A DNA stretch of 64,000 bases from Streptomyces fodineus. GTDB lineage: Bacteria > Actinomycetota > Actinomycetes > Streptomycetales > Streptomycetaceae. Below the pieces are notes generated by a model. It saw only the letters and a program-made list of their open reading frames with translations, was not told the origin of the DNA and searched no databases. The translations under genes were made by a program, and so were the position numbers. The stretch lies in contig NZ_CP017248.1 in assembly GCF_001735805.1 (NCBI RefSeq), positions 8,184,001 to 8,248,000 of the forward strand, read 5' to 3'. Below are positions 33,725 through 42,110 of the stretch, one piece after another. Numbering within the stretch: the stretch's first letter is position 1; every line of letters begins with the position of its first letter.

Positions 33725-34902
33725 CCGACGCCGAAGAACTGCGCCGCCGCACACGGGAGTTGCTGACGCAGCACCCCCCGGCGAGCACCGACCGCCTGGA
33801 CTTCCTCAGGGCCCGCTTCGACGCCGGCCTCGCCTGGGTGCACTACCCGCAGGGCCTCGGCGGACTGGGCGCCCCGCGCCACCTCCAGGTCGTCGTGGAC
33901 GCCGAACTGGAGGCCGCGGGCGCCCCCGACAACGACGCGCGCCGCAACGGCATCGGGCTCGGCATGGCCGCGCCGACCATCCTGAAGTACGGCACGCAGG
34001 AGCAGAAGCAGCGCTTTCTGCGGCCGCTGTGGACGGGGGAGGAGGTCTGGTGCCAGCTGTTCAGCGAGCCCGGTGCCGGCTCCGACCTCGCCGCGCTCGG
34101 CACCCGGGCCGTACGGGAGGGCGACACCTGGCTGGTCAACGGGCAGAAGGTGTGGACGTCCGGCGCCCACAACTCCCGCTGGGCCATCCTCATCGCCCGC
34201 ACCGACCCGGACGTGCCCAAGCACGCGGGCATCACCTACTTCCTCTGCGACATGACCGACCCGGGCGTCGAGGTCCGGCCCCTGCGCCAGATCACCGGCG
34301 AGGCCGAGTTCAACGAGGTCTTCCTCACCGACGTCCGCATCCCCGACTCCCACCGCCTCGGCGAGATCGGTGACGGCTGGCGGGTCGCGCAGACCACCCT
34401 CAACAACGAGCGCGTCGCCATCGGCGGTATGCGGCTGCCCCGCGAGGGCGGCATGATCGGGCCGGTCGCACAGACCTGGCGCGAACGCCCCGAGCTGCGC
34501 ACCCACGAGCTGCACCAGCGCCTGCTGAAGCTGTGGGTCGAGGCCGAGGTCTCCCGCCTCACCGCCGAACGCCTGCGCCAGCAGCTCGTCGCCGGCCAGC
34601 CCGGCCCCGAGGGCGCCGGCATGAAGCTCGCCTTCGCCCGCCTCAACCAGGAGATCAGCGGCCTGGAGGTGGAACTGCGCGGCGCCGAGGGCCTGCTGTA
34701 CGACGACTGGACGCTGCGCCGGCCCGAACTCGTCGACTTCACCGGCCGCGACGCCGGGTACCGCTATCTGCGCGCCAAGGGCAACAGCATCGAGGGCGGG
34801 ACCACCGAGGTCCTGCTGAACATCGTCGCCGAGCGGGTCCTCGGCCTGCCCGCCGAGCCCCGCACCGACAAGGACGTCGCCTGGAAGGACCTGGCCCGAT
34901 GA
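33721..34902 (+). CDS. Acyl-CoA dehydrogenase, larger partner
   Basis: A 393-residue acyl-CoA dehydrogenase: WVHYPQGLGGLGAPRHLQ, CQLFSEPGAGSDLAALGTRA, NGQKVWTSGAHNS and the C-terminal KGNSIEGGTTEVLLNIVAER. The ATG overlaps the previous stop (ATGA) and its own stop overlaps the next start. It is paired with a second, shorter dehydrogenase, the pattern of heteromeric FadE enzymes that in actinobacteria act on CoA esters of steroid side chains or other bulky acyl groups. A true heteromer is inference. Confidence 0.92.
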   Translation: MTDAEELRRRTRELLTQHPPASTDRLDFLRARFDAGLAWVHYPQGLGGLGAPRHLQVVVDAELEAAGAPDNDARRNGIGLGMAAPTILKYGTQEQKQRFLRPLWTGEEVWCQLFSEPGAGSDLAALGTRAVREGDTWLVNGQKVWTSGAHNSRWAILIARTDPDVPKHAGITYFLCDMTDPGVEVRPLRQITGEAEFNEVFLTDVRIPDSHRLGEIGDGWRVAQTTLNNERVAIGGMRLPREGGMIGPVAQTWRERPELRTHELHQRLLKLWVEAEVSRLTAERLRQQLVAGQPGPEGAGMKLAFARLNQEISGLEVELRGAEGLLYDDWTLRRPELVDFTGRDAGYRYLRAKGNSIEGGTTEVLLNIVAERVLGLPAEPRTDKDVAWKDLAR

Positions 34903-35981
34903 GCACACAGCCCGACCTGCTGTACTCCGAGGAGGAAGAGGCGCTGCGGGCCGCCGTCCGCGACCTGCTCACCGACCACTGCGCCCCGGCGGACGTCATC
35001 GCCCGCGCCGAGTCGGACACCCCGCACGACCTCGCCGTGTGGAAGTCCCTCGCCGAGGGCATGGGCCTGGCCGGGCTCCTGGTGCCCGAGGAACAGGGCG
35101 GCCAGGGCGCCTCCGCCCGCGAAGTCGCCGTGGTTCTGGAGGAGCTGGGCCGGGCGGTCGCCCCCGTGCCGTATCTCAGCAGCGCGGTCGTGGCCACCGA
35201 GGCCCTGCTGGCCTGCGGTGACGAGGAGCTGCTGGGACGGCTGGCCTCCGGGCGCACCATCGGCGCCCTCGCGGTCGGCCTGCATTCGGCCCCGGACGCC
35301 GCCGTCAAGGCCGTACGACTCGACAACGGCACCCTGACCGGGGAACTGACCGGCATCGCCGACGCGGCCGTGGCCGACGTCCTGCTCGTCCCGGCCGACG
35401 ACGGCGGCCTGTACGCCGTGGCCGCGGACGCCGTGACCGTCACCCCGCAGGTCTCCCTGGACCTGACCCGGCCCCTGGCGACGGTACGGCTGGAGGGTGC
35501 TCCCGGGCGCCGTATCGGCGCGGCCGAACCCGCCGTACGACGGGCTCTGCGCGCCGCCGCGGGACTGCTCGCCTCCGAGCAACTCGGCGTTGCCGACTGG
35601 GCGTTGACCGAGACGGTCCGCTATCTGAAGGAACGCAAGCAGTTCAACCGGCCGGTCGGCGGCTTCCAGGCCCTCAAGCACCGGCTGGCCCAGCTGTGGC
35701 TGGAGGTCGTGAACCTGCGGGCCGCTGCGCGGGGGGCCGCGGATGCGCTGGCCCGCGGCGAGGACGCGCAGATCGCGGTCGCCGTCGCACAGGCGTACGC
35801 GGCGCCGGTCGCCGTCCACGCCGCGGAGGAGGCTCTGCAACTGCACGGTGGCATCGGTATGACGTGGGAGCACCCGGTCCACCTGTATCTGAAGCGGGCC
35901 AAGGCCGACTCGATCGCCTATGGCACGGCGGGAGCCCATCGGGAGGCGCTGGCCGAACTGGTCGACCTCCAGGCACCCTGA
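34899..35981 (+). CDS. Acyl-CoA dehydrogenase, smaller partner
   Basis: A 360-residue protein of the same superfamily, with LYSEEEEALRAAVRDLLTDH, VPEEQGGQGASAREVAVVLE, YLKERKQFNRPVGGFQALKH and QLHGGIGMTWEHPVHLYLKR. The middle beta domain is shortened and lacks the SEPGAGSD signature that its partner keeps, which fits a non-catalytic or half-site subunit of an alpha2beta2 complex. It is the third gene of the operon and is followed by a strong terminator. Confidence 0.9.
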   Translation: MSTQPDLLYSEEEEALRAAVRDLLTDHCAPADVIARAESDTPHDLAVWKSLAEGMGLAGLLVPEEQGGQGASAREVAVVLEELGRAVAPVPYLSSAVVATEALLACGDEELLGRLASGRTIGALAVGLHSAPDAAVKAVRLDNGTLTGELTGIADAAVADVLLVPADDGGLYAVAADAVTVTPQVSLDLTRPLATVRLEGAPGRRIGAAEPAVRRALRAAAGLLASEQLGVADWALTETVRYLKERKQFNRPVGGFQALKHRLAQLWLEVVNLRAAARGAADALARGEDAQIAVAVAQAYAAPVAVHAAEEALQLHGGIGMTWEHPVHLYLKRAKADSIAYGTAGAHREALAELVDLQAP

Positions 35982-35993
35982 CACCACCCGTGT

Positions 35994-36021
35994 GAAGCCC
36001 GCCCCACCTGGGGCGGGCTTC
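35994..36021 (+). terminator. Hairpin terminator of the dehydrogenase operon
   Basis: GAAGCCCGCCCC, loop ACCT, GGGGCGGGCTTC: a perfect 12-bp stem starting 12 bases after the operon's last stop codon. Confidence 0.88.
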
Positions 36022-36142
36022 TCCGTGTGCCGGTTCCGGCGAGGTGAACAACGCGCCAACTCCCCGCGAGACAAGGCCCGTTCGGTGGCAAGGGCACGCA
36101 TACTCCCTTCGGTCCCATCCGGCACCTCAAGGGAGGCAGAGC

Positions 36143-37006
36143 ATGGCCCGCACTACCCGTCGCAGAGCCCTCACCACCCTCGGCGCCGCCCTCGCCGGTG
36201 CGGTCGCCCTGCCCGCGGCGCAGGCCTGGGCGGGCGGCTCGCCGTGTGGTCCGCGTCCGCTGTGGAACGCGCACGCCCACAACGACTACGAGCACCCGCA
36301 TCCCCTGTTCGACGCGCTCGGCCACCGCTTCGGCAGCGTCGAGGCCGACATCTTCCTCGTCGGTGATCAGCTCCTCATCGGCCACGACAGCTCCGAGCTG
36401 GATCCCTCCCGCACCCTCGAATCCCTCTACCTCGACCCGCTCGCCGCCCTGGCCGGCGCCAACCACGGCTCGGTGTACCGGGGCCGGCGCAGGCCGCTGC
36501 AGCTGCTGATCGACATCAAGACCGAGGGTTCCTCGACGTACCTCGAACTCGACCGCCATCTGCGCCGCCGTCCGCACCTGTTCACCCGGTACGCGCACGG
36601 CCGTATCCACCCGGGACCGGTCACCGCCGTCATCTCCGGCGACCGCGCGGCCCGTAGCCCCATGGAGGCCCAAGCAGAGCGGCGCGCCTTCTACGACGGC
36701 CGGCTCACCGACCTCGGCAGCTCCGCACCGGCCTCCTTCATCTCGCTGATCAGCGACAACTGGACGCAGAACTTCACCTGGACCGGCGCGGGTGCGTTCC
36801 CCGACGCCGAGCGGCAGAAGCTGCGGGGCATCACCGCCGCCGCGCACGCGCGCGGGCAGCAGGTGCGGTTCTGGGCCACCCCGGACGCCGCGGGCCCGGC
36901 CCGCGACGCCCTGTGGACGGAACTGCTCGCCGCCGGTGTCGACTACCTCAACACCGACGACCTGGCCGGCCTGGAGGCCTTCCTCGACGCCCGCCCCACC
37001 GCGTAA
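36143..37006 (+). CDS. Exported PI-PLC/glycerophosphodiesterase-fold protein
   Basis: A 287-residue protein with a Tat-like signal (TTRRRALTTLGAALAG then AAQAWA). The mature part has the TIM-barrel features of PLC-type phosphodiesterases: WNAHAHNDYEHPHPLFDAL, VEADIFLVGDQLLIGHD, LQLLIDIKTEG and a C-terminal YLNTDDLAGLEAFL. The His/Glu/Asp set of the GDPD family is partly visible (HNDYEHPHP, EADIF). The start ATG 36143 follows GGGAGG. It probably cleaves a phosphodiester outside the cell; substrate unknown. Confidence 0.8.
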   Translation: MARTTRRRALTTLGAALAGAVALPAAQAWAGGSPCGPRPLWNAHAHNDYEHPHPLFDALGHRFGSVEADIFLVGDQLLIGHDSSELDPSRTLESLYLDPLAALAGANHGSVYRGRRRPLQLLIDIKTEGSSTYLELDRHLRRRPHLFTRYAHGRIHPGPVTAVISGDRAARSPMEAQAERRAFYDGRLTDLGSSAPASFISLISDNWTQNFTWTGAGAFPDAERQKLRGITAAAHARGQQVRFWATPDAAGPARDALWTELLAAGVDYLNTDDLAGLEAFLDARPTA

Positions 37007-37107
37007 CCACACGTTTGGGGGACACGTCAGCCGCCCGGACGAACCCTCCGCTACGCCACACTTGCGGCCGAAACGCCACTCAAGGGGCGTGGCGGAGGAG
37101 GTTCCCG

Positions 37108-37302
37108 GTGGTCATTCCCATCTCTGCGGTGCTGTTGCTCCTGGTCCTGGCCGTGATCTTCATTCGCAACTGTGCGCTGAAGATCTCCCACGCCCTGGTC
37201 TGCACGCTGCTCGGCTTCTTCCTGGCCGGCACGTGCATGGCGCCCGCCATCCACAGCGGGATCACCACGGCCGCAGACCTGGTGAGCAGTCTGCGGCCCT
37301 GA
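37108..37302 (+). CDS. Small membrane protein, 64 aa
   Basis: From GTG 37108 the protein has a long hydrophobic helix (VIPISAVLLLLVLAVIFI), a short basic/cysteine loop (RNCALK) and a second helix (ALVCTLLGFFLAGTC). GGAGGAGG lies 6 nt upstream, which fixes the start. Similar small two-helix proteins recur in actinomycete genomes, sometimes on integrative elements, but no element is visible here. Role unknown. Confidence 0.68.
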   Translation: MVIPISAVLLLLVLAVIFIRNCALKISHALVCTLLGFFLAGTCMAPAIHSGITTAADLVSSLRP

Positions 37303-37322
37303 GATCAGCCGACGCCCCGGGA

Positions 37323-38561
37323 TCAGCCGGCCGAGAACACCCCGACGCCGTTCGCGACCGGGCGCTCGGCACCCGCGCTCGGATGGTTGCGCACCGTCAC
37401 GGCGCTCGCACCGGCGTCGCGGGTGACCAGCTCGCTCGAGCCGCCGCCGTCGAGGTTGAACGCGTCGGAGGCGCCCAGCGCGCGCATGGTGCCGGCCTCC
37501 TCCGCGACCGTCATACCGGTCCGATAGGCGGCGGCCCCGTCCAGCGCCAGGATGAGCAGTCGCCGGCCGCCGCCGGCGAAGCCCACGACCGTGCGCACCG
37601 CCGAGGTGGCGTTGTCGAGGCCGGAGAGCGCCGTGCCGTCCTTCAGGACCGGGAAGCCGCCGATCGCGAACGCGTACGGCACCCCGGACGAGGCCGCCAC
37701 CAGACGGTGCGTCACGCTCACCGCGTCACCGAGGGAGAGCTTGCGCAACCGCTGGGCACCGGCCTCGCGGCCCACCAGCACCGTGGTGCCCGCCGGGATC
37801 GAGCCGCTGCCCGGGGAGCCGGAGACGGAGACGACCCGGCCGTCCTGGACCTTCACCTCGTAGGTGTCGCCGCTGCACGGTGCCGAGCGCTGGGTGTCGG
37901 TGCCGCACACGGCACGCATCCGGGAGGCGCTGCCCCAGGCCGAGGTGAAGGCGCCGACGGAGTTCTGCGCGAGTGCGTACTGGTTGAGGCCCTTGAGCGG
38001 GATCGAGCCGTCCGGCGTGGTCACGGTGCCGGCGAGGGAGAGCCGGTCCAGCCGGGCCCGCCGGTCGGTGCCCACACCGAAGACGTCCCGCGTGCTCGTG
38101 CCCGGTGGCAGCGACGGCCCGAACCGCTGGCCCGTCGGCACCGCCGCCTTGAGTACCTGCCCGTCCGCGATCGCCGGTCCGACGCTCGCGCCGGTGGCCT
38201 CCACGCCCGGGTGCTGGGTCTCGGTGATGTCGAAGAAGTCGCCGTTGACCCCCGCGACCGCCCCGGCCGAGTCCGCCATCCGGGAGACGGTCTCCCGGGC
38301 CGCCACCGCGCCCGGGTGGAGCAGATTCACGCGGACGTGGCGGTTGCCCAGGTCGACCGTGAGCAGATGGGCGTGGGCCGGGCCCGCGGCCGCCTCGATG
38401 TCGAACTGCCGGTAGGTGACACCCGGCGCGATCTGCTTGCCCTCCGGTACGGCACCGGCCGGTGCCGCCCCCGCGAGGGCCGCACCGGCCAGGAGACCGA
38501 ATGCCGTGACAACCGTGAGAACCGCTCTGCCCGCTGCCGAACCCCTGTGACGTCTGGTCAT
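37323..38561 (-). CDS. Exported phosphodiester glycosidase (NAGPA-domain) family protein
   Basis: A 412-residue secreted protein: signal peptide in residues 1-38 (VLTVVTAFGLLAGAALAG), then a NAGPA domain with GVNGDFFDITETQ, PYAFAIGGFPVLKDG, LLILALDGAAAY and NLDGGGSSELV near the C-terminus. The family includes the human enzyme that uncovers mannose-6-phosphate and bacterial exopolysaccharide or teichoic-acid related proteins. Likely target is a wall polymer. It is convergent with the small membrane gene and separated by 20 bases. Confidence 0.85.
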   Translation of the reverse strand: MTRRHRGSAAGRAVLTVVTAFGLLAGAALAGAAPAGAVPEGKQIAPGVTYRQFDIEAAAGPAHAHLLTVDLGNRHVRVNLLHPGAVAARETVSRMADSAGAVAGVNGDFFDITETQHPGVEATGASVGPAIADGQVLKAAVPTGQRFGPSLPPGTSTRDVFGVGTDRRARLDRLSLAGTVTTPDGSIPLKGLNQYALAQNSVGAFTSAWGSASRMRAVCGTDTQRSAPCSGDTYEVKVQDGRVVSVSGSPGSGSIPAGTTVLVGREAGAQRLRKLSLGDAVSVTHRLVAASSGVPYAFAIGGFPVLKDGTALSGLDNATSAVRTVVGFAGGGRRLLILALDGAAAYRTGMTVAEEAGTMRALGASDAFNLDGGGSSELVTRDAGASAVTVRNHPSAGAERPVANGVGVFSAG

Positions 38562-38657
38562 CGTGCCCCCTGATGTCTCGTCAACTGTCCCTGTCGTACG
38601 GGCTGTCGTACGGGTTGTACGGGGCAGTGGACCAGAACGGGGCGACCACGGGGCCGA

Positions 38658-39017
38658 CTAGCCGTCGACTACGCGAGAACGAGTGAGAAAACGCACCCCC
38701 TCGGGGGCCTCCAGCGAGAATCCGCTGCCTCGTCCGGGGACGACGTCCACGATCAGCCGGGTGTGGCTCCAGGCCTCGTACTGGCTCCGGGACATCCAGA
38801 AGGTGACGGGCTCGGCGACACCGTCGACCGTCAGCTCCGCCAGCAGCACGTCCGAGCCGCCGGTGCGGAACTCGCCGTCCGGGTAGCACATGGGCGCGCT
38901 GCCGTCGCAGCAGCCGCCGGACTGGTGGAACATCAGCGGACCGTGCTCGGCGTGCAGCCGCCGCACCAGGTCCGCGGCCTGAGGGGTGAGTTCGACGCGC
39001 GGGGTTTCCTCATCCAT
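38658..39017 (-). CDS. DUF779 family protein
   Basis: A 119-residue cysteine-containing protein: HGPLMFHQSGGCCDGSAPMC, followed by VTFWMSRSQYEAWSHTRLIV and GSGFSLEAPEGVRFLTRS. The paired Cys of SGGCCDG and the later MCYP are conserved marks of DUF779. The family usually sits beside acetaldehyde/aldehyde dehydrogenases; none is adjacent here. Between this gene and the NAGPA gene lie two tandem 12-bp units (CTGTCGTACGGG, 38591-38614). Confidence 0.88.
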   Translation of the reverse strand: MDEETPRVELTPQAADLVRRLHAEHGPLMFHQSGGCCDGSAPMCYPDGEFRTGGSDVLLAELTVDGVAEPVTFWMSRSQYEAWSHTRLIVDVVPGRGSGFSLEAPEGVRFLTRSRVVDG

Positions 39018-39122
39018 GGGTCACCGTCCTGAAGAGCCGGGGCGCGGAGCGTCCGATCCGATCCAGTCTCACGGGTCGTCACGGACCCGTCCAGCACGCG
39101 TCGTCGCCCTGCCCGAACGGGC

Positions 39123-39470
39123 TCAGCGATGGCTGAGGACGTTCACCACACGGCCGTTCGGATCCCGCACGAAGAACCGCCGTACGCCCCACTCCTCGTC
39201 CGTCAGCGGGTGCACGATCTCCGCGCCACGGTCCCGCATCGCCGCGTACGCCGCGTCCACGTCCTCGACCTCGATGCTCAGGTCCGGGGCGACGGGCGCG
39301 GTGCGGTCCTCGGTCATCAGGCTCAGCTGCACGGCAGGGTTCCCGGCGGAAGCCAGAGTCACGATCCAGCCGTGGTTCATGACCTCCTCGAAGCCCAGTA
39401 CTCCGTAGAACTCCGCGCTCTGCGGCAGTGCGGTGGACTGGACGTTGGGCACGACACGGCGTACGTGCAT
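39123..39470 (-). CDS. VOC (glyoxalase/bleomycin-resistance fold) family protein
   Basis: A 115-residue single VOC domain: VVPNVQSTALPQSAEFYGVL, GFEEVMNHGWIVTLAS, VEDVDAAYAAMRDRGAEIV and the C-terminal RRFFVRDPNGRVVNVLSH. ATG 39470 is the natural start. Two such domains normally pair to build one metal site. The expected first-strand His is not obvious (VPNVQS), so catalytic activity is doubtful. Role unknown. Confidence 0.85.
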   Translation of the reverse strand: MHVRRVVPNVQSTALPQSAEFYGVLGFEEVMNHGWIVTLASAGNPAVQLSLMTEDRTAPVAPDLSIEVEDVDAAYAAMRDRGAEIVHPLTDEEWGVRRFFVRDPNGRVVNVLSHR

Positions 39471-39951
39471 CTCGCGGCTCCGGAGGGTGGGGCGGTCGTG
39501 GACGGCGGCCAGAGTAGTCGGCCGTGGGCCTGAGAAGACAGGCATCACCGTCCATCCGTTCTGTGGGCCAAGCAAGCGCGCGAGGCGCTCGCCGCGACCA
39601 CCGGCGGGCGGTGTCGATGCGCCAAGTCCCCTCAGCGGACGCCGACTTCGCCCGGCGGCGAGGCGGCTCGGCCCGGCCGACCCCGGCTTCCTCGGCGCGA
39701 CGTGAGCCCGCGGACCCGGTGTGGGCGGTGTCGACGCACACCGCGGAGGCGGCCACGCCCGCTCCGAGGGCCGGCATTCCGGCCCGGTGCGGGACTCGTC
39801 GCCGAGGGCGAGGCGGTCGTGACGGTTGCGGCGCAGCAGGATGCCGGTGGCGTAGACGGCCGCGCTCGGCTGGAGCACATGGCCGACGGTGTACCGGCCT
39901 TCATCGACCTGTTCGACGCGCGCTCGGCCCTCGCCGGGTCTGTGGCGCCGA
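39471..39951. other. Gene-poor stretch with degraded coding remains
   Basis: About 480 bases without a supportable gene. A minus-strand frame (VLQPSAAVYATGILLRRNR, about 39770-39880) has protein-like composition but no family I can name. The rest shows no domain in any frame. It looks like the worn end of an older locus continuing into the amidohydrolase remnant to its right. Confidence 0.4.
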
Positions 39952-40210
39952 CGGGCGGCCCACCGGCCCGTTGCTGGAGGACGCCGCCTGCGAACTCGTC
40001 GAGGCCGTCCCCCCCCGGCCGACCGCGGCCGAGGTACTGCGCGCCATGGCCGCGTCCGGCCTCACCGGCGGGCACGCCATCGACGCGCACGGCGGCAGCC
40101 TCGCCGTCCACACCACGCTGGAGGCCGAGGAGGCCCGGTTCCTGCGGCTGCGGATCGCCCGCGCCGAGTCGGCGCACGCATACTGGCCCGACCACAGCAC
40201 TGCACCCGGG
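39952..40210 (+). pseudogene. Fragment resembling a YtcJ-type amidohydrolase
   Basis: A plus-strand frame reads DGRPTGPLLEDAACELVEAV, PTAAEVLRAMAASGLTGGHA and then LEAEEARFLRLRIA. This resembles the middle of metal-dependent amidohydrolases of the YtcJ group (family patterns TGxLxExA and LGLTGxHxMD). There is no start, metal-binding HxH or C-terminal part, so only a fragment of roughly 85 codons survives. Identification rests on recalled family pattern and is tentative. Confidence 0.4.
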
Positions 40211-40278
40211 TCGTCGCAGAAGGTGTCCGACACCCACCTGGCGGAGCCGACGGTGGTCGGGGGCCGGGCCAGGTATCG

Positions 40279-40329
40279 GGGGGCGCGGGGAACTGCGTGA
40301 CCAGCCACAACGCTGCCGCAGACGGGTGA
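40279..40329. repeat. Streptomyces-type intergenic repeat (GCGGGGAACTGCG family)
   Basis: GGGGCGCGGGGAACTGCGTG then ACCAGCCACAACGCTGCCGCAGACGGG. I recognise this block as a sequence found in very many Streptomyces intergenic regions, with arms GGGGAACTGCG...CGCAGAC partly complementary. It lies 16 bases beyond the 3' end of the DedA gene. Function of the class is unknown to me. Confidence 0.65.
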
Positions 40330-40344
40330 CGGCACAGCGCGCCG

Positions 40345-40983
40345 TCACCCGCGGCGGGCACGCTGTTCGCGGCGGGTGCGGCGGGCCTCGAACAAGAGGG
40401 GAAGCATCGACAGGACGACGACCACGGCGACCAGCGGCAGCAGATAGTCGTCGACGTGTGGGACGGAGTTACCGAGGGTGTAGCCGGCGAGCACCAGCAG
40501 CTGCGACCACAGCACCCCGCCCACGGCCTGCCAGCGGGTGAACGTCCGGACAGGCACGGCGAGCGCGCCGGCCACGGGGTGCAGGACCGTCCGCAGCAGG
40601 GGCACGAAGCGGCCGATGACCAGCGCCTTCCCGTAGCCGTACCGGGCGAGCAGCTGTTCGGCCCGGGTGGCTGCCGTCTTCACCCGCCGGCTGGAGGTAC
40701 GGGCCAGCAGCGCCCGTCCGCCGTGCTGCCCGATCAGGTACCCGACCTGCCCGCCGGCCACCGCGCCGACGGCCGCGCACAGCAGCACCTGCCACAACGC
40801 GAGCCGGGGCGCGTGCTGCGCGCTGCCGGCGCACAGCACACCGGCCGCGAACAGCAGGGTGTCACCGGGCAGGAAGAAGCCGAAGACCAGCAGACCGGAC
40901 TCCGCGAAGATCACCACCAGGACGCCGATCGCGCCGAAGGCGGCCAGCACCGAGGCACTGTTCAACGGGTTGACGGCTGTCAC
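40345..40983 (-). CDS. DedA-family membrane protein
   Basis: A 212-residue polytopic protein of the SNARE-associated/DedA family: an N-terminal re-entrant region (VVIFAESGLLVFGFFLPGDT), VGAVAGGQVGYLIGQHGG, and the basic motif KALVIGRFVPLLRTVLHPVA characteristic of DedA, then two C-terminal helices. DedA proteins recycle lipid carriers or support proton gradients and can affect drug resistance. GTG 40983 is chosen because AGGAGG lies 7-12 nt upstream; the longer frame has no site. Confidence 0.9.
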   Translation of the reverse strand: MTAVNPLNSASVLAAFGAIGVLVVIFAESGLLVFGFFLPGDTLLFAAGVLCAGSAQHAPRLALWQVLLCAAVGAVAGGQVGYLIGQHGGRALLARTSSRRVKTAATRAEQLLARYGYGKALVIGRFVPLLRTVLHPVAGALAVPVRTFTRWQAVGGVLWSQLLVLAGYTLGNSVPHVDDYLLPLVAVVVVLSMLPLLFEARRTRREQRARRG

Positions 40984-41100
40984 CTGGAGCCTCCTGGCCT
41001 GCACGCAGGGGCACTCGCTCACCAGCATCACCCGCCCGCCCCGAAACCGCCCGTCCCGAGACCGTTCCCGGTGCGGATGACGAGGTGCGGCGGGCCGGGC

Positions 41101-42063
41101 TCAGGAGTGGGCCTCGAGGAATTCGATGAGAGCCGTGTTCACCTCGTCCGGGCGTTCCTGCTGGGTCCAGTGGCCGCAGCCCGCCAGTTTCAGGGGCTTG
41201 CGCCACAGGTTGGGCATGAGCCCGGGGAGCTGCCCGATGAGTTCGGGGGTGCCGGGGAAGGCGGGGACGACGTCACGGTCGCCGTAGATGTACAGGGCGG
41301 GCCGGGTGACGCGGGCGCCGTGCCACGCGGCGGTGAGTTCCCAGTTGCGGTCGATGTTGCGGTACCAGTTGAGAGGCCCGGTGAAGCCCCGGGAGAAACT
41401 CTCTGTGAGTGCGTCGAGGTCGTCCTCGGTGAACCATGCCGGCAGGACCTCGGGATCCTCCATGTCCACGAGCCAGCCGCGATCGGCGTCGACGAGCGGC
41501 TGCCGGCCCTCGCCGGCGTGGGGAGCGTCGCCGGAACCCCAGTGGAAGAACTTCCGCAGAGTGGTGCGCGTGTCCTGCGCGAACTCGGCGTCGGCGACAC
41601 CGGGGCGTTCGAAGTAGTTCCAGTAGAAACGGCCGCCGTACATCTCGTCCATGGCGGCCAGCGGAGGCTGTGCCCCCCGGAACGGGGGCGGCACGCTCAG
41701 GCCGGCCACCGCGCGCACCATGTCCGGCCGCAGCAGGGCGGTGTGCCAGGCGACCGGCGCGCCCCAGTCGTGCCCGACCACGTACGCCTGCTCCTCGCCC
41801 AGGGCCCGGATCAGTCCGACGACGTCGCCGACCAGGTGGAGGATGGTGTACGCGTCGACGGCGTCGGGATGGTCGCTGCGGCCGTATCCACGCTGGTCGG
41901 GCGCGACCACGCGGAAGCCCGCGTCGGCCAGCGGGCCGAACTGGCGGTGCCAGGAGTGCCATGACTCGGGGAAGCCGTGCAGGAGCACCACAAGGGGGCC
42001 GGTGCCCTGCTCGGCGATGTGCAGCCGAATGCCGTTCACGTCAACCATTCGATGCTCAACCAT
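41101..42063 (-). CDS. Epoxide hydrolase-like alpha/beta hydrolase
   Basis: A 320-residue alpha/beta hydrolase: oxyanion LLHGFPESWHSW, DQRGYGRSDHPD, nucleophile Asp in VVGHDWGAPVAWHTAL, the acid in YGDRDVVP and catalytic His in GCGHWTQQERPDEV. The Asp nucleophile identifies the epoxide-hydrolase/haloalkane branch, and a Tyr-containing cap (FYWNYFERPG) fits epoxide hydrolases. It starts 47 bases after the lasso ABC transporter stop on the same strand, so it may be read through from the lasso operon, but no such enzyme is known to act on lasso peptides. Confidence 0.88.
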   Translation of the reverse strand: MVEHRMVDVNGIRLHIAEQGTGPLVVLLHGFPESWHSWHRQFGPLADAGFRVVAPDQRGYGRSDHPDAVDAYTILHLVGDVVGLIRALGEEQAYVVGHDWGAPVAWHTALLRPDMVRAVAGLSVPPPFRGAQPPLAAMDEMYGGRFYWNYFERPGVADAEFAQDTRTTLRKFFHWGSGDAPHAGEGRQPLVDADRGWLVDMEDPEVLPAWFTEDDLDALTESFSRGFTGPLNWYRNIDRNWELTAAWHGARVTRPALYIYGDRDVVPAFPGTPELIGQLPGLMPNLWRKPLKLAGCGHWTQQERPDEVNTALIEFLEAHS

Positions 42064-42110
42064 GTGCATGAGCGTACGTGGGGTGATCTTCGACGCCGCG
42101 CCGCGGACCT

